A stretch of DNA of 64,000 nt from Desulfonatronum thioautotrophicum (GTDB lineage Bacteria > Desulfobacterota > Desulfovibrionia > Desulfovibrionales > Desulfonatronaceae): NCBI RefSeq assembly GCF_000934745.1, contig NZ_KN882169.1, forward strand, positions 217,110-281,109. The letters run 5' to 3'. The notes beneath the pieces are model-generated. The model made no database searches, had not been told where the DNA came from, and worked only from the letters and a program-made list of their open reading frames with translations. The first letter of the stretch is position 1; each line of letters begins with the position of its first letter. Both the position numbers and the translations under genes were made by a program. Positions 1 through 8,779 of this stretch are shown in pieces.

Positions 1-515
1 CCTGGGAAGTGGAGCAGGAGGGCAAGCATGAGTATTATTACGGTGAAATCTTCGCCATGGGAGGCGCTTCCCGGCGGCATGTGACCGTGGCCTTGAATGT
101 GGCCGCGGATCTGAACGAACAACTCGCGGGCTCCCCGTGCCGCGCTTATATGGCGGACATGATGGTGGAGGCGGTGGCGGACGAGGTGTATTACTATCCG
201 GACGTGTTCGTGACCTGCGATCCGACTGATCATCGGGCGGATCGGTTCATGCGGTCGCCGGTTCTGGTGGTCGAGGTGCTGTCGCCTTCCACCGAAGCCT
301 ATGACCGGGGGGAGAAGTTTGCCAAGTATCGTTTGATTTCGTCCTTGCGGGAATACGTGCTGATCGATCCGGAGCGTTTGACCGTGGAGGCGTATCGGCG
401 GACGGGCGAGGGCGTCTGGACCCTGCGTGACGTGCCGAATGGTGAGCCGTTGTACTTGGACGGCTTGAAGTTGGAGATCGCCTGGCAGCGGATGTTCCGG
501 AACGTGGCGGAGTGA
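1..515 (+). CDS. Uma2-family (DUF820) endonuclease-like protein, 5' partial
   Basis: The reading frame is open to the left edge: codons before the GTG at 9 read W-E, continuing the typical family N-terminus (WE.EQE.KHEY), so the true start lies outside the window. KHEYYYGEIFAMGG near the N-terminus, the central YYYPDVFVTC strand and VEVLSPST are hallmarks of the Uma2/DUF820 group, a PD-(D/E)XK-like nuclease fold. In this fold the acidic residue of YPDV and the E of VEVLSP would bind metal. Such genes are abundant in multicopy in cyanobacteria and some deltaproteobacteria; their substrate is unknown. The last ~150 bp are repeated at 2115-2267. Family assignment is firm; function is only inferred. 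Confidence 0.8.
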   Translation, partial: WEVEQEGKHEYYYGEIFAMGGASRRHVTVALNVAADLNEQLAGSPCRAYMADMMVEAVADEVYYYPDVFVTCDPTDHRADRFMRSPVLVVEVLSPSTEAYDRGEKFAKYRLISSLREYVLIDPERLTVEAYRRTGEGVWTLRDVPNGEPLYLDGLKLEIAWQRMFRNVAE

Positions 516-807
516 GAAAAATAAACCTGGCACTATTCTCACTATGAACGGGGATCTTTCCGCAAAGACAAAGATAACCTGAAGGCATGATTGTTGATGG
601 GGCAGCAGCTTTCCGAACTGCCCGCGGCCAAATTTCCGCTGCCGCCCAATGTGCTGAACCGCTGAACATTCTCTCCGCGCCGCATTTGTCCGAATGATTC
701 AGAGCCCAGAGCAAGCCCGGCGAGCATGTCAACGCCATGTGACCCGTTATGCCCTTGACAGGAAGTACGTAATCTTTCATTTTTGTCCTTTCAGAAAAGG
801 ATGAAAT

Positions 808-2094
808 GTGAAGCAGCTTTTCAAGAAAATCATCACGGACTTTCAGGAGTCGAAAATCAAGCCGACTGTTCCACGGGACATGGAAATCCCCCTGGAGTCC
901 GGAAAGGTCGTTTCCTTGGTCGGGGTCAGGCGCAGCGGCAAGACTTCACTCCTGTACCAGATTATTGAGTCCTTGCAGGAGCAAGTTGATCCAACCAGCA
1001 TCGTGTACGTGAATTTCGAGGACGACCGGCTTTTTCCGCTGGAACTGCCGCATCTGGACGCCCTCGTGGAAGCTTATTACGAGATTTATCCATACAATAG
1101 GGACCACAAGGTCTGGCTTTTCCTGGATGAGATCCAGAATGTCCCGAATTGGGAACTTTTTGTGCGCCGCATTTACGATACCATGAACCTGGAAATCTTC
1201 ATCACGGGTTCATCCTCCAAACTGCTGGGCGCTGACCTTTCCACTGCTTTGCGGGGCCGGACCATCACCTACGAGGTTTTTCCCTTCTCGTTCAAGGAGT
1301 ATCTGCGTGCCCGAGGCATTGAGATCGCCCCGCATTCATCCAGATCATCAAGCTTTGCGGCCAATGCCTTTGAGGACTACATCCTCCACGGGGGCTTTGC
1401 CGAGACCATTGCCGCCACGTCGGACGTCAGGACGCGGACCCTGTCGGACTATGCGGACCTGATCATCTACAAGGACATTGTGGAGCGTCACGGAATCAAG
1501 AACCTCGCTCTGATGAAGCACCTCGTCAAATATTGCTTGACGAACATGGCCACCAGCGCCAGCATGAACAGGCTTTTCAATGATTTTAAATCCCAGGGCT
1601 TCAAGGTCGGCAAGGACACGCTGTTCGAGTATTTTTCCTACCTGAGTGACGCGTATGCCGTGTTCAGCGTGCCGGTATTCAGGAATTCCGTGCGGGAAGA
1701 GCAGCGCAACCCGAAAAAAATCTATGCCGTGGATAACGGGTTCAAGTCCATCTTCGATGCCTCTCTGTCCCCGGATTACGGGAGGCTCTACGAGAATGCG
1801 ACGTTTCTGCACCTGCGTCGCCATACCAGGGAGGTGTACTACTTTCTTCAGCAGCAGGAAGTGGATTTTTATTGCCGGATCCAGGGCCGTCGGGTCATTG
1901 CCAATGTCTGCCTCGACCTGCACGCCCCGGACACGCGCAAAAGAGAACTGAACGGCCTTGCCGAAGCCCTGGCATACTTCGACTCCGACCAGGGATGGCT
2001 GCTGACCAGGAGCCACGAAGAAACCGTGATCCATGACGGCAGAACCATCACCATCCTTCCCTTGTGGAAATGGCTGGTGGAGGGTGAGGTTTGA
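808..2094 (+). CDS. AAA+ ATPase with C-terminal DUF4143
   Basis: A 428-residue protein of the AAA_14/DUF4143 family. Residues 34-47 hold the Walker A motif GVRRSGKTS (K45), and VWLFLDEIQN (D107, E108) is Walker B. The C-terminal third has the DUF4143 pattern, including YAVDNGF and QQEVDFYCR, a degenerate nuclease-like fold. Proteins of this family are common in accessory regions and have no established biochemical role; partnership with toxins or mobile DNA has been suggested. Start is the GTG at 808, seven bases after AAAAGG. The gene lies between an Uma2-type gene and a second copy of that gene's 3' end, so it was probably delivered into, or duplicated together with, this locus. Confidence 0.88.
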   Translation: MKQLFKKIITDFQESKIKPTVPRDMEIPLESGKVVSLVGVRRSGKTSLLYQIIESLQEQVDPTSIVYVNFEDDRLFPLELPHLDALVEAYYEIYPYNRDHKVWLFLDEIQNVPNWELFVRRIYDTMNLEIFITGSSSKLLGADLSTALRGRTITYEVFPFSFKEYLRARGIEIAPHSSRSSSFAANAFEDYILHGGFAETIAATSDVRTRTLSDYADLIIYKDIVERHGIKNLALMKHLVKYCLTNMATSASMNRLFNDFKSQGFKVGKDTLFEYFSYLSDAYAVFSVPVFRNSVREEQRNPKKIYAVDNGFKSIFDASLSPDYGRLYENATFLHLRRHTREVYYFLQQQEVDFYCRIQGRRVIANVCLDLHAPDTRKRELNGLAEALAYFDSDQGWLLTRSHEETVIHDGRTITILPLWKWLVEGEV

Positions 2095-2114
2095 AGATGG
2101 GAAGGCGGCCTTGC

Positions 2115-2267
2115 ATCGATCCGGAGCGTTTGACCGTGGAGGCGTATCGGCGTACGGGCGAGGGCGTCTGGACCCTGCGCGACGTGCCGAATGGTGAGCT
2201 GTTGTACTTGGACGGCTTGAAGCTGGAGATCGCCTGGCAGCGGGTGTTCCGGAACGTGGTGGAGTAG
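2115..2267 (+). pseudogene. Duplicated 3' end of the Uma2 gene
   Basis: From 2115 to the stop at 2265-2267 the sequence matches 363-515 at a constant offset of 1752 bp, with only a handful of substitutions. In frame it reads IDPERLTVEAYRRTGEG and onwards to the same C-terminus as the gene at the left edge. No start codon or N-terminal two thirds is present, so this is a remnant. It forms, with the intact 3' end, a ~150-bp direct repeat around the AAA+/DUF4143 gene. Confidence 0.9.
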
Positions 2268-2306
2268 GGGAGTTTTTTTCAACAATCAAACCATAGAGCC
2301 GATATC

Positions 2307-3770
2307 ATGAGCGCGATTTACGACCAGTTTCCGTCCCGTCGCGGGCGGATGGAGTATGTTTGTCTGGGCTGCGGGGCCCGGTTGGATATTGATGAATTGT
2401 ATTACACCTGCCCTGAGTGCGGCGAGGTTTTGCTGCTGGAGGATCTGGATTTTGACGACTTGCGGCAAACCAGGCCCGAGCAGTGGCGGGAGACCTTTGA
2501 TTTGCGGGCCGCCACCAGGCGTCCGGAACTCAAGGGCATTTTTCGGTTCTATGAACTGATGGCCCCGGTGCTGGAGCCGGAGGACATCATCTGGCTGGGG
2601 GACGGCAATACGCCGATCATCCCCGCGTCTCCGGCTCTGGCCGGGCATGTGGGCCAGGAGCTGGCCTTCAAGAACGACGGCCAGAATCCCAGCGCCTCGT
2701 TCAAGGACCGGGGTATGGCCTGCGCCTTCAGCTACCTCAAGGCCCTGATCCGGCGGCACGGCTGGGACCAGGTGCTTACGGTCTGCGCCTCCACCGGGGA
2801 CACGTCCGCTGCCGCGGCCCTGTACGCCGCGTATGTAGGCGGGGCGGTGAAAAGCGTGGTTCTGCTGCCCCAGGGCAAGGTCACTCAGCAGCAGTTGGCC
2901 CAGCCTCTGGGCAGCGGGGCCATGGTCCTGGAGTTGCCCGGGGTGTTCGACGACTGCATGAAGGTGGTGGAGCATTTGGCGGAAAATTACCGGGTGGCCC
3001 TGCTCAATTCCAAGAACGCCTGGCGCATCCTGGGTCAGGAGTCCTACGCTTTTGAGGTGGCCCAGCACTACGGCTGGGATCTGGCGGGCAAGGCCGTATT
3101 CGTGCCCATCGGCAACGCGGGGAATATTACGGCGATCATGAATGGGTTTTTGAAGCTCCTTAAGCTTGGAATTATTCAGCATTTGCCCAGGATCTTCGGG
3201 GTGCAGTCGGCCCATGCCGACCCGGTGTTCCGCTACTACCATGAGACGGATCCGGCCAAACGGGCCTATCAGCCGGTCACTGTGCAGGCCAGTGTGGCCC
3301 AGGCGGCGATGATCGGCAATCCGGTCTCCTTCCCTCGGGTACGGCACTTGGTGAACCGGTATGAACAGGCCGGTGGTGCGGAGCTGTTTCATGTGCTCCA
3401 GGTGGAGGAGCAGGCCGTGATCGAGGGCATGCTTCTGGCCAACCGGCATGGGCACATAGTCTGCACCCAGGGTGGGGAATGTTTGGCCGGACTGCTACGG
3501 GCCCGGGAACTCGGCTTGATGGCTCGGGAGGAAACCGCGGTGCTGGACGCCACGGCGCACAGCTTGAAGTTCATTGGATTCCAGGAAATGTACTTTGAGA
3601 ACAGCTTCCCGCCGGAATACCGGATCACGCCCAAACCTGAGCTGATGAATGCGCCGCAAAAGGTCCTGTCCCCTGAGGTCAAGGCCGACCTGCCGCCTGA
3701 AGATTTTACTGTCCAGGCGGCCCAGGCCGTGGCCGAGACCCTGGGGTTGCAAACCAGGAAACCGGGGTAA
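2307..3770 (+). CDS. thrC: Threonine synthase
   Basis: Pyridoxal-phosphate enzyme converting O-phosphohomoserine to threonine and phosphate, the last step of threonine biosynthesis. The 487-residue protein opens with a zinc-ribbon-like segment (C19, C22, C35, C38), typical of one class of threonine synthases. The PLP lysine is K133 within NPSASFKDRGM; the phosphate-binding loop appears as PIGNAGN near residue 270. ATG at 2307 is used. The next gene, tlyA, starts three bases after the stop, so the two may be cotranscribed although their functions are unrelated. A PLP-lyase relative is possible but the ribbon plus SASFKDRG pattern strongly favours thrC. Confidence 0.93.
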   Translation: MSAIYDQFPSRRGRMEYVCLGCGARLDIDELYYTCPECGEVLLLEDLDFDDLRQTRPEQWRETFDLRAATRRPELKGIFRFYELMAPVLEPEDIIWLGDGNTPIIPASPALAGHVGQELAFKNDGQNPSASFKDRGMACAFSYLKALIRRHGWDQVLTVCASTGDTSAAAALYAAYVGGAVKSVVLLPQGKVTQQQLAQPLGSGAMVLELPGVFDDCMKVVEHLAENYRVALLNSKNAWRILGQESYAFEVAQHYGWDLAGKAVFVPIGNAGNITAIMNGFLKLLKLGIIQHLPRIFGVQSAHADPVFRYYHETDPAKRAYQPVTVQASVAQAAMIGNPVSFPRVRHLVNRYEQAGGAELFHVLQVEEQAVIEGMLLANRHGHIVCTQGGECLAGLLRARELGLMAREETAVLDATAHSLKFIGFQEMYFENSFPPEYRITPKPELMNAPQKVLSPEVKADLPPEDFTVQAAQAVAETLGLQTRKPG

Positions 3771-3773
3771 ACC

Positions 3774-4523
3774 TTGCCGGTCAGGATGCGGGCTGACCAG
3801 GTCCTGGTGGAGCAGGGTCTGGTGGAAAGCCGGGAGCAGGGCAAGCGGCTGATCATGGCCGGACGGGTGTCCGTGGTGCACGGCGATGCGACGCGACCCG
3901 TGGACAAGCCCGGCCAGCCTCTGGCCCCGGATGCGCAACTACGGGTGGCCGCCGGGGAGCGCTTCGTCAGCCGGGGCGGAGAAAAGCTGCTCACGGCCCT
4001 GGAACATTTCAGTCTGGATGTCCGAGACAAGGTCGCCCTGGACGTGGGCGCCTCCACCGGGGGGTTCACGGACTGCCTCCTGCAGCACGGCGTAGCCAGG
4101 GTCTACGCCGTGGACGTGGGGCGGGGCCAGTTGCACTGGAAGCTGCGCCAGGATGAGCGGGTGGTCAATCTGGAGGGGGTGAACTTTCGCCACGCTGAGC
4201 CGGATCTGCTGCCCGAGACCGTGGACCTGATCGTCGCGGACTGCTCCTTTATTTCCCTGCGCTTGATCCTGCCTGCCTGCCTGCGTTTTTGCACACCAAC
4301 CACGGAAATCATTGCCCTGATCAAGCCTCAGTTCGAAGCCGGGCCTGGGATTGGGGACAAGGGCGTGATCCGCGACCCGGAAGTCCGGGAGAAGGTGGTC
4401 GCGGATATCCGTTCCCATGCCGAACAGGAGTTGGGGCTGGCCTGCCTGGGAATCATCCCGGCCGGGATTCTCGGACCCAAGGGCAACCAGGAATATCTGG
4501 CCCGCTTCGGGGCGCGACGGTGA
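3774..4523 (+). CDS. tlyA: TlyA-type rRNA 2'-O-methyltransferase / S4-domain protein
   Basis: A 249-residue protein with an N-terminal S4 RNA-binding domain (RADQVLVEQGLVESREQGKR, residues 5-24) and an FtsJ-like SAM-dependent methyltransferase domain. Motif I is VALDVGASTGGFTDCLL. TlyA proteins methylate ribose 2'-OH of cytidines in 16S and/or 23S rRNA; older annotations call them hemolysins. The K-D-K-E-type catalytic residues are plausible at DVG, ADCSF and LIKPQFE. The start is uncertain: TTG 3774 fits the full S4 domain, while ATG 3786 would shorten it by four residues. The gene runs convergently towards the cysteine-cluster gene at 4568. Confidence 0.88.
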   Translation: MPVRMRADQVLVEQGLVESREQGKRLIMAGRVSVVHGDATRPVDKPGQPLAPDAQLRVAAGERFVSRGGEKLLTALEHFSLDVRDKVALDVGASTGGFTDCLLQHGVARVYAVDVGRGQLHWKLRQDERVVNLEGVNFRHAEPDLLPETVDLIVADCSFISLRLILPACLRFCTPTTEIIALIKPQFEAGPGIGDKGVIRDPEVREKVVADIRSHAEQELGLACLGIIPAGILGPKGNQEYLARFGARR

Positions 4524-4567
4524 GTCAAGGGTGGGCCGGAGCCGACGTGAGGCTCAGGCGTAGGCGC

Positions 4568-4876
4568 CTATTCTTTAACCGACGCGTCGAGGATAACAGC
4601 AGGGAGCGGGTCGCGGTTGCGGACGTCTTCTCTCCAGGTATTCAATGGGGCGCAACATCCCTTGCCCTGGAGCAGGGCCTTGCGAGAAGCCGCGCCGCTG
4701 ACGGGATCCTGCATCAGGCGGCAAGTATAGCGAACATTCACCACATCCCAGATTATTTCCGGACAACGCGGCAGGTAGCCGTGCTTGCGATGGGATTCCA
4801 TGCACTGATCCGTGAGGCAGCACCAGCCGCACCCGACGCAGGGCTTAGTCGGCATGGGCAGCGCGCGCCAGTTCAT
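4568..4876 (-). CDS. YkgJ-like cysteine-cluster protein
   Basis: A 102-residue protein starting MNWRALPMPTKPCVGCGWCC. The CxxCxxCC motif followed by further cysteines (DQC, RCPE, YTCRL, GKGCC) is characteristic of the YkgJ-type zinc- or iron-chelating family (PF03692-like). Eight or more cysteines in about 100 residues indicate a bound metal or Fe-S cluster. No transmembrane segment or signal peptide is seen, so it should be cytoplasmic. The substrate is unknown. The shared ~340-bp region to its right separates it from the divergent small gene at 5217. Confidence 0.7.
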   Translation of the reverse strand: MNWRALPMPTKPCVGCGWCCLTDQCMESHRKHGYLPRCPEIIWDVVNVRYTCRLMQDPVSGAASRKALLQGKGCCAPLNTWREDVRNRDPLPAVILDASVKE

Positions 4877-5094
4877 AAATCCTGGCGAAGATCCAGCACG
4901 GCTTTGGCCGGAGAAGGGAGGCAGGTCTTTTTCTGTTCGACGACAACGTGGCCCTCAAGGAGATTGTTGCGAGGATTTAAAGCGTTGAGTATGCGCCTGT
5001 TTCGTGAAAACATCCAGCGCCAAGTCGGTATCCAAAGCAGAACAGCCAGGGCAGATTAGTTCCCGAGCAACAGGTCCACTGGATCGGTATCGAG

Positions 5095-5160
5095 ATCGAA
5101 ATTGAAATCAATAAGTTGCCAAAGATCGACTTCGATTTCGATTTCGATTTGGATTTCGAT
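5095..5160. repeat. GATTTC hexamer repeat forming an imperfect hairpin
   Basis: The stretch 5131-5160 is a run of GATTTC/TTCGAT hexamers. The left arm 5095-5109 (ATCGAAATTGAAATC) is complementary to 5134-5148 with a single G-U wobble in RNA, giving a 15-bp stem with a 24-nt loop. It lies in the otherwise gene-free 4877-5216 stretch, about 60 bp upstream of the AGGAGG of the small gene at 5217. A leader or regulatory hairpin is possible, but a dispersed simple repeat is equally likely. Confidence 0.6.
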
Positions 5161-5216
5161 GAGAACGGGATTGCCCGCGCCAACGGACGACTCACCCCGA
5201 ATCAGGAGGTCTTGGA

Positions 5217-5510
5217 ATGGAGCAGCAGGAAATCGTGCGCGTCTTTGAGGAGTTTTTCGAAAAGTACAAGAAAACCGAGGGAGACCGAAGTTCCTGGTCC
5301 GCGCACTGGACCGAGCAGATGCCCTCCGGGGCCTCGGTGGAGGTGAACATGACCAAGTGTCCCAAGGGAACGACGTTCAAGGTGTTCAAGAACGGTTCCA
5401 AGCTGGGGGAGATCAGCGGATGGGATGCGTTTTTTGCGGAGATGGAGGGGATGGTCGGTGAAGACTGGGACTCGGAGACATTTTTCAGCTCCATGCGCGA
5501 CTTTTCTTAG
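5217..5510 (+). CDS. Small acidic hypothetical protein
   Basis: A 97-residue, acidic protein with a perfect AGGAGG ribosome binding site ending seven bases before the ATG, which makes it a credible gene. The N-terminal third looks amphipathic and helical (EIVRVFEEFFEKYKK). No signal peptide, membrane segment or known motif is visible; one cysteine is present. It runs convergently towards the minus-strand gene ending at 5550. I do not recognise the family. Confidence 0.7.
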   Translation: MEQQEIVRVFEEFFEKYKKTEGDRSSWSAHWTEQMPSGASVEVNMTKCPKGTTFKVFKNGSKLGEISGWDAFFAEMEGMVGEDWDSETFFSSMRDFS

Positions 5511-5549
5511 CCGTGCTGAAAACTTGCAAGCAAAGTGCACTCAACCCGT

Positions 5550-7025
5550 TCAAACCAGAGTCTCCCGGTCTTCGGGCAGTAAGCCCAGAGCCAGCTGCAT
5601 CTCCTGCTCGAAGCGGTTCTGGACAGCGGAGCGCACGGCCTGGGTGGAGCCGGTGAAGCGGGTTTTACGCTCATTGTAGATGGCCTGGATCAGGTCGCTT
5701 TCCCGGAGCTGATTGCCGGCGGAGACGGTATCCAGGGAGCGCTGGAAAATATTTGCGGCCCCATTGACGCCGTGCTGTACCGCCGTGCTCCAGAGCACTT
5801 CGCGCAAGGCCGGGGAGGCCTGGCTCGGGTCGATGCCGGTGCGGCGATGGACTAATTCAGCAGCAGGCTCGTAGTAGGTTTTATGGGTAAAGGCGTGCTG
5901 TAATGCGGCGAATCGCTCCGGGTTTTCCCTGTGGATGCGTTTCCACTCCGTGGGCATGGCCCCGGTTCGACCTCGTGTGTTGGCCGGACCGGCTTCCCGC
6001 AACCGCTTGGCCCACTCCGGGGCTTCGGTATCCAGAAACGCGATAAAGGCGTCCAGCCCGCCCATTTTGGAAGACAACTGGTACGTGCCGTAACAGGTGC
6101 CGCCTCGGCGGTCATAGCCAATGGCGTCCGGACGGTTGGCGGATTCAAACCTGGCCGCCAGAATTCCGGGCTGGGACGCTGAAGTGCTTTGCTCCGTCGA
6201 CTTGGCGGTCTTTTGACCCTCCAGGGGTGTTGCGGGTTGGATTGATTTGTGGCTATCCGTTTCCGTACCCCGACCGGCATGCAGGCGCTCTGTCGGGGTC
6301 GCGTGGCCGGGGTGCCCTGGTCCCAGTTCCTGGCGGGTCGAATGGTCAATTTTTTGGCGGAAACCCTCGGCTGAATAGTGGGGCGTGTACGCGGAAATGG
6401 CCCGGCGCAGAGTGGACGGGTTCGCGGGCGAGGGCGCAGATGAAGAGGGTTCCCGCTCCATGGCGGATTGGAGCAAAGCGACCAGGGTTGCCGGCGAGCC
6501 GACCAGGGAGCTTGTAGAGGGGTTTGGCGTGGAGCCGGTGACCTGGCTGATCAGTTGGGAGAGGGGATCAAGCCCGCCCGCACCACCCGGATTACCGATC
6601 CCGTTGAGCAGTGGGGCGAGAGAGCCCAGTACGGTTTGGTGCAGCGCTTCCGGAATCTGTTCGGAGATGGTTTTTGAGATGGATTCCGGGACGCTGCCTG
6701 GGCCTATCCCTGTGCTTATCCCTGGGCCTGTCCCGGCTGGAATATCCATACCGGCTTTGTTCGAGGTAGCGTTTCGGCTCTTATGCATCAAAGGGGATGT
6801 GCCCGACAGCAGTTGGGCTGTGGGGTCGGTTGATGATCCCCGGGGCTGCTGGGGAAGGTCGCCAATGCTTTGAATGGCCGAGGAGTTCAGGGACATCTTG
6901 AGCATCTCGGCCAAAAAGTCGACGTTCTGACGCTGTTCCGACTCCGGAGAATGCCCCGAGAGCGGGGACGGATTGTGCTGTATGCCGGGGAAAAGCATAG
7001 GCGGCCAGGGTTGATTGACAATCAT
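5550..7025 (-). CDS. Large linker protein with C-terminal lysozyme-like domain
   Basis: A 491-residue protein if started at ATG 7025, which has AAGGA seven bases upstream; the in-frame ATG at 7055 lacks such a site. The first ~260 residues are low-complexity, rich in Ser, Pro, Gly, Gln and Thr. A compact domain begins at ARFESANRPDAIGYDRRGGT and continues CYGTYQLSS, with a helical C-terminus ending in EDRETLV. The E-S-N and GTYQ pattern resembles phage/VgrG-associated or transglycosylase-type muramidase domains, where the Glu of RFES would be catalytic. No signal peptide is seen, so export by a specialised route (flagellar or contractile) or release on lysis would be needed. No secretion genes are next to it. 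Function is inferred only. Confidence 0.6.
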   Translation of the reverse strand: MIVNQPWPPMLFPGIQHNPSPLSGHSPESEQRQNVDFLAEMLKMSLNSSAIQSIGDLPQQPRGSSTDPTAQLLSGTSPLMHKSRNATSNKAGMDIPAGTGPGISTGIGPGSVPESISKTISEQIPEALHQTVLGSLAPLLNGIGNPGGAGGLDPLSQLISQVTGSTPNPSTSSLVGSPATLVALLQSAMEREPSSSAPSPANPSTLRRAISAYTPHYSAEGFRQKIDHSTRQELGPGHPGHATPTERLHAGRGTETDSHKSIQPATPLEGQKTAKSTEQSTSASQPGILAARFESANRPDAIGYDRRGGTCYGTYQLSSKMGGLDAFIAFLDTEAPEWAKRLREAGPANTRGRTGAMPTEWKRIHRENPERFAALQHAFTHKTYYEPAAELVHRRTGIDPSQASPALREVLWSTAVQHGVNGAANIFQRSLDTVSAGNQLRESDLIQAIYNERKTRFTGSTQAVRSAVQNRFEQEMQLALGLLPEDRETLV

Positions 7026-7126
7026 CTCCTCATCCTTGGTTGTGCAGTTTTCCATGAAGTTTTACAAAAAATGGGCCAGCCGTTGTCGGCGTCGTCCATT
7101 CCCTTTCACCACCTCCAGGAGGCCCC

Positions 7127-8779
7127 ATGCCCGTTCATCCCTTGGCCGGAAAAATCGCTCCCCAGGACATGCTGCCCAATATTCCCCGCGCGCTTTCCCG
7201 GTACTACACCCTGGAACCGGACCCCGGCCGTGCCGAGGAGCGGGTGGCTTTCGGCACCTCCGGGCACCGCGGTGTGGCCGATGCCCGGTCCTTCAACGAG
7301 GCGCACATTCTGGCCGTGACGCAGGCGGTCTGCGAGTACCGGGCCAAGGCCGGAATAACCGGGCCGCTGTTTCTGGGCATGGACACCCACGCTTTGTCCG
7401 AGGCGGCCCTGGCCACGGCCCTGGAGGTGTTCGCGGCCAACGACGTCCAGGTTATGATTCAGAAGGGGTTGGGGTACACGCCCACACCGGTGATTTCTCA
7501 CGCGATTTTGACCTATAATCGAGACCATTCCGGAACCCGGGCCGACGGGGTGGTGATCACGCCCAGCCACAATCCTCCGGAACACGGCGGGTTCAAATAC
7601 AACCCGCCCCACGGCGGTCCGGCGGACACGGACGTGACCAAGGCCGTGGAAGACCGGGCCAACGAATTGCTGGAGCAGAACCTGCGTGGGGTGCGGCGGA
7701 TTGCCCTTCCCAAGGCTTTGGCTGCGCAGACCACCCATGAATATGATTATATTGCCCCCTATATCGCGGATCTGGCTGAGGTGGTGGACATGGAAGCCAT
7801 TGCTCGAGCCGGACTGTGTCTGGGCGTTGATCCCCTGGGCGGATCGGGTATCGCTTTCTGGGAGCCCTTGCGTGAGCGCTATGGGCTGGACTTGACCGTG
7901 GTGAATACGAACCTGGACCCGCGCTTTGCCTTCATGCCTCTGGACAAGGACGGGGTTATCCGCATGGATTGTTCGTCCCCTTATGCCATGGCCAGTCTTC
8001 TGGAACAAAAAGACCGCTTTGATCTCTGCTTTGGCAATGATCCGGATTACGACCGTCATGGTATTGTCACCCCTGCCGGACTGATGAACCCCAACCACTA
8101 TCTGTCCGCGGTGGTGGCCTATCTGTTTGGTCATCGTCCACAATGGGGCGCCGGGGTTCGAGTTGGGAAAACCGTGGTGACCAGCGCCATGCTGGACCGG
8201 GTGGCCGCTTCCCTGGGGAGAGCGGTGCATGAAGTGCCGGTAGGCTTCAAGTGGTTTGTGTCCGGGCTGTTGGACGGCAGTCTGGGACTGGGCTGTGAGG
8301 AAAGCGCCGGGGCATCTTTTCTGCGCAAAGACGGCACGGTTTGGACCACGGACAAGGACGGACTCATCATGGACCTGCTGGCCGCGGAGATGCTGGCCGT
8401 GACCGGCAAGACGCCCCAGGAACTCTATGACGAACTGGCGGATAAGCTGGGCAGGCCGATATACGAGCGGCGCCAAGCCCCGGCTGATCTGGCTCGGAAA
8501 AAGGCCTTCAAGGTCATGTCTCCGGAGATGATCCGGGCGGATACGCTGGCCGGCGAAGCGATCACGGCCGTATTGACCAACGCTCCGGGCAACAACGCTT
8601 CCATTGGGGGTCTGAAGGTGGTCACGGCCAATGGCTGGTTCGCGGCTCGACCTTCAGGAACCGAGGATATTTACAAAATCTACATTGAGAGCTTCCGCGA
8701 CCAGGCCCACCTGGACCAGTTGGCCGAGGAGGCCCAGGCCTTGGTGGACAGTGCATTCCAGGCTGCCGGAGTGGCCTGA
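7127..8779 (+). CDS. pgm: Phosphoglucomutase (alpha-D-glucose phosphate-specific)
   Basis: A 550-residue enzyme interconverting glucose 1-phosphate and glucose 6-phosphate, linking glycogen and sugar-nucleotide metabolism to glycolysis. The catalytic phosphoserine is S147 in [16 protein letters not shown] (residues 42-49) is the N-terminal substrate loop, [10 protein letters not shown] is the metal-binding loop, and [12 protein letters not shown] near the C-terminus is the phosphate-binding loop. Length matches the E. coli-type Pgm family. An AGGAGG lies four bases before the ATG. The next gene starts at the base after the stop. A glycogen phosphorylase is encoded at 28.2 kb, consistent with glycogen turnover. 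Confidence 0.95.
   Translation: MPVHPLAGKIAPQDMLPNIPRALSRYYTLEPDPGRAEERVAFGTSGHRGVADARSFNEAHILAVTQAVCEYRAKAGITGPLFLGMDTHALSEAALATALEVFAANDVQVMIQKGLGYTPTPVISHAILTYNRDHSGTRADGVVITPSHNPPEHGGFKYNPPHGGPADTDVTKAVEDRANELLEQNLRGVRRIALPKALAAQTTHEYDYIAPYIADLAEVVDMEAIARAGLCLGVDPLGGSGIAFWEPLRERYGLDLTVVNTNLDPRFAFMPLDKDGVIRMDCSSPYAMASLLEQKDRFDLCFGNDPDYDRHGIVTPAGLMNPNHYLSAVVAYLFGHRPQWGAGVRVGKTVVTSAMLDRVAASLGRAVHEVPVGFKWFVSGLLDGSLGLGCEESAGASFLRKDGTVWTTDKDGLIMDLLAAEMLAVTGKTPQELYDELADKLGRPIYERRQAPADLARKKAFKVMSPEMIRADTLAGEAITAVLTNAPGNNASIGGLKVVTANGWFAARPSGTEDIYKIYIESFRDQAHLDQLAEEAQALVDSAFQAAGVA

Noticed and set aside
542-727. 61-residue minus-strand frame between the Uma2 and ATPase genes
   Set aside because: No ribosome binding site or motif; composition looks like non-coding DNA.
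1348-2289. 313-residue minus-strand frame
   Set aside because: It is antisense to the AAA+/DUF4143 gene and reads through the Uma2 repeat; a shadow of real genes.
4289-5059. 256-residue open frame on the plus strand
   Set aside because: It overlaps tlyA out of frame and the cysteine-cluster gene antisense, with no family motif.
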